A stretch of DNA of 64,000 bases, taken from Halichondria panicea. Taxonomy: Eukaryota; Porifera; Demospongiae; Suberitida; Halichondriidae. Positions within the stretch are counted from its first letter, which is position 1. Every line of letters starts with the position of its first letter. The notes beneath the pieces were generated by a model. The model made no database searches, had not been told where the DNA came from, and was given only the letters and a program-made list of their open reading frames with translations. The stretch lies in contig NC_087381.1 in NCBI RefSeq assembly GCF_963675165.1, forward strand, positions 3,658,001 through 3,722,000, given 5' to 3'. The position numbers were made by a program, and so were the translations under genes. This document shows positions 63,511 through 64,000 of this stretch, piece by piece.

Positions 63511-64000
63511 TCAAACATAAATTTCAACAAGTTCTATAGGTGCATCTTCGTTACCAATTCCTTCGTTTCCACAAAGCCTTAACTCAATATCGTCAGTGGT
63601 TGGTTAAGAAAGTTGTACAAAACCATGGCGGATTGTTGAATTCACAGCAAGTACTGGTACTCCCACACCCCTGACCATCCCAAAGTAGATCATCAGGATA
63701 GAAAATAAATTGTCGCAATTGACGACTTGCTGTAGCACAGAAAGAGTCTTGGCCAATAAATGGAGGTATGAATCCAGTGTAGGCCATGTCAGGCCGAGTA
63801 CAGGGGCACACTTGTGTGTTACTTCTGGTCTCATCAAGAGCTCCTGCAAAAGTCCAGATATGCTGTCGTGGGGACTGTACATGTGTAAACACCGTCCACA
63901 TATGGGGAGTCAATTGTGAGCAAACGGGGTAATACTCAAAGAAACCATCTGTTGACCCACTCTGATAACCAATAATTCGACCACACACATGTGAGTACTC
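63511..64000 (-). CDS. 3' end of a secreted-domain gene (CGRIIGYQ...YPDDLLWDGQGC...CCEFNNPPW family), frameshifted, 5' partial
   Basis: The minus-strand frame is open at the window edge and encodes YSHVCGRIIGYQSGS, QHIWTFAGALDET, PPFIGQDSFC, FYPDDLLWDGQGCGSTSTC and CEFNNPPWF. It then stops as TFLTNH (63593). One base out of frame the sequence continues as PTTDDIELRLCGNEGIGNED and APIELVEIYV, ending with TGA at 63511-63513. That is the C-terminus I would expect of this metazoan secreted-domain family, which is found as tandem or lectin-like ectodomains in sponges and cnidarians (function unknown). A 1-base indel near 63600 therefore breaks this copy, or is a sequence error. The remaining 5' exons lie beyond the window. 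Confidence 0.7.

Overview
This is nuclear DNA of an animal, most likely a demosponge. Genes are intron-rich with GT-AG splicing, intergenic DNA is AT-rich and full of ATAATTAT-type runs, and short inverted-repeat transposons are very dense. Two gene families at the right end, a single-exon beta-helix plus multi-pass membrane protein and a secreted CGR...YPDD...CCxFNNPPW protein, are types I associate with sponge and other early-animal genomes. That assignment is inference. No tRNA, rRNA, CRISPR or prokaryotic operon structure was seen.

Layout. 0-12.2 kb is accessory DNA. It holds two broken non-LTR retrotransposon fragments (430-980 plus strand, 5792-7288 minus strand), a tandem duplication of exon-like sequence at 2.4-3.7 kb split by a MITE with a 10-bp target duplication, a GT microsatellite, a CXXC zinc-finger exon at 7.4 kb, and several MITEs. 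12.29-20.32 kb is a complete 21-exon MELK protein kinase gene (646 aa), with a MITE in one intron. 20.94-21.57 kb is a single-exon secreted lipocalin-like gene. 22.44-24.57 kb (minus) is a three-exon CISD2 gene (134 aa), which shares a 252-bp head-to-head promoter interval with a 14-exon espin-like ankyrin protein gene (24.83-31.81 kb, 941 aa).

31.8-42.9 kb is a transposon-rich block. It contains a second copy of the retroelement tail, three consecutive MITEs of one family with 9-10-bp target duplications, a decayed intron-containing transposase-like gene ending in a Tudor-like segment, and an eight-unit satellite whose units each carry a hairpin. 42.92-44.26 kb is a two-exon secreted sphingomyelinase-D-like phosphodiesterase gene with an unusual cysteine-rich tail. 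47.92-56.49 kb (minus) is a gene of about 26 exons for a P5B-type transport ATPase (ATP13A2/3 family). 58.42-61.94 kb is the single-exon 1172-aa beta-helix/multi-TM protein. The window ends inside a minus-strand secreted-domain gene (63.51-64.0 kb) that carries an apparent frameshift.

The genes are functionally unrelated housekeeping and cell-biology genes. MELK belongs to cell-cycle signalling, CISD2 is an ER/mitochondrial 2Fe-2S protein, espin-like is an actin-associated scaffold, and ATP13A is an endolysosomal polyamine-type pump. The only obvious regulatory coupling is the CISD2/espin-like divergent pair. Exon borders were assigned by hand from splice consensus and reading-frame continuity. 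The exon sums of MELK, CISD2, espin-like, the phosphodiesterase and 25 ATP13A exons all come out as whole codons, which supports the models.
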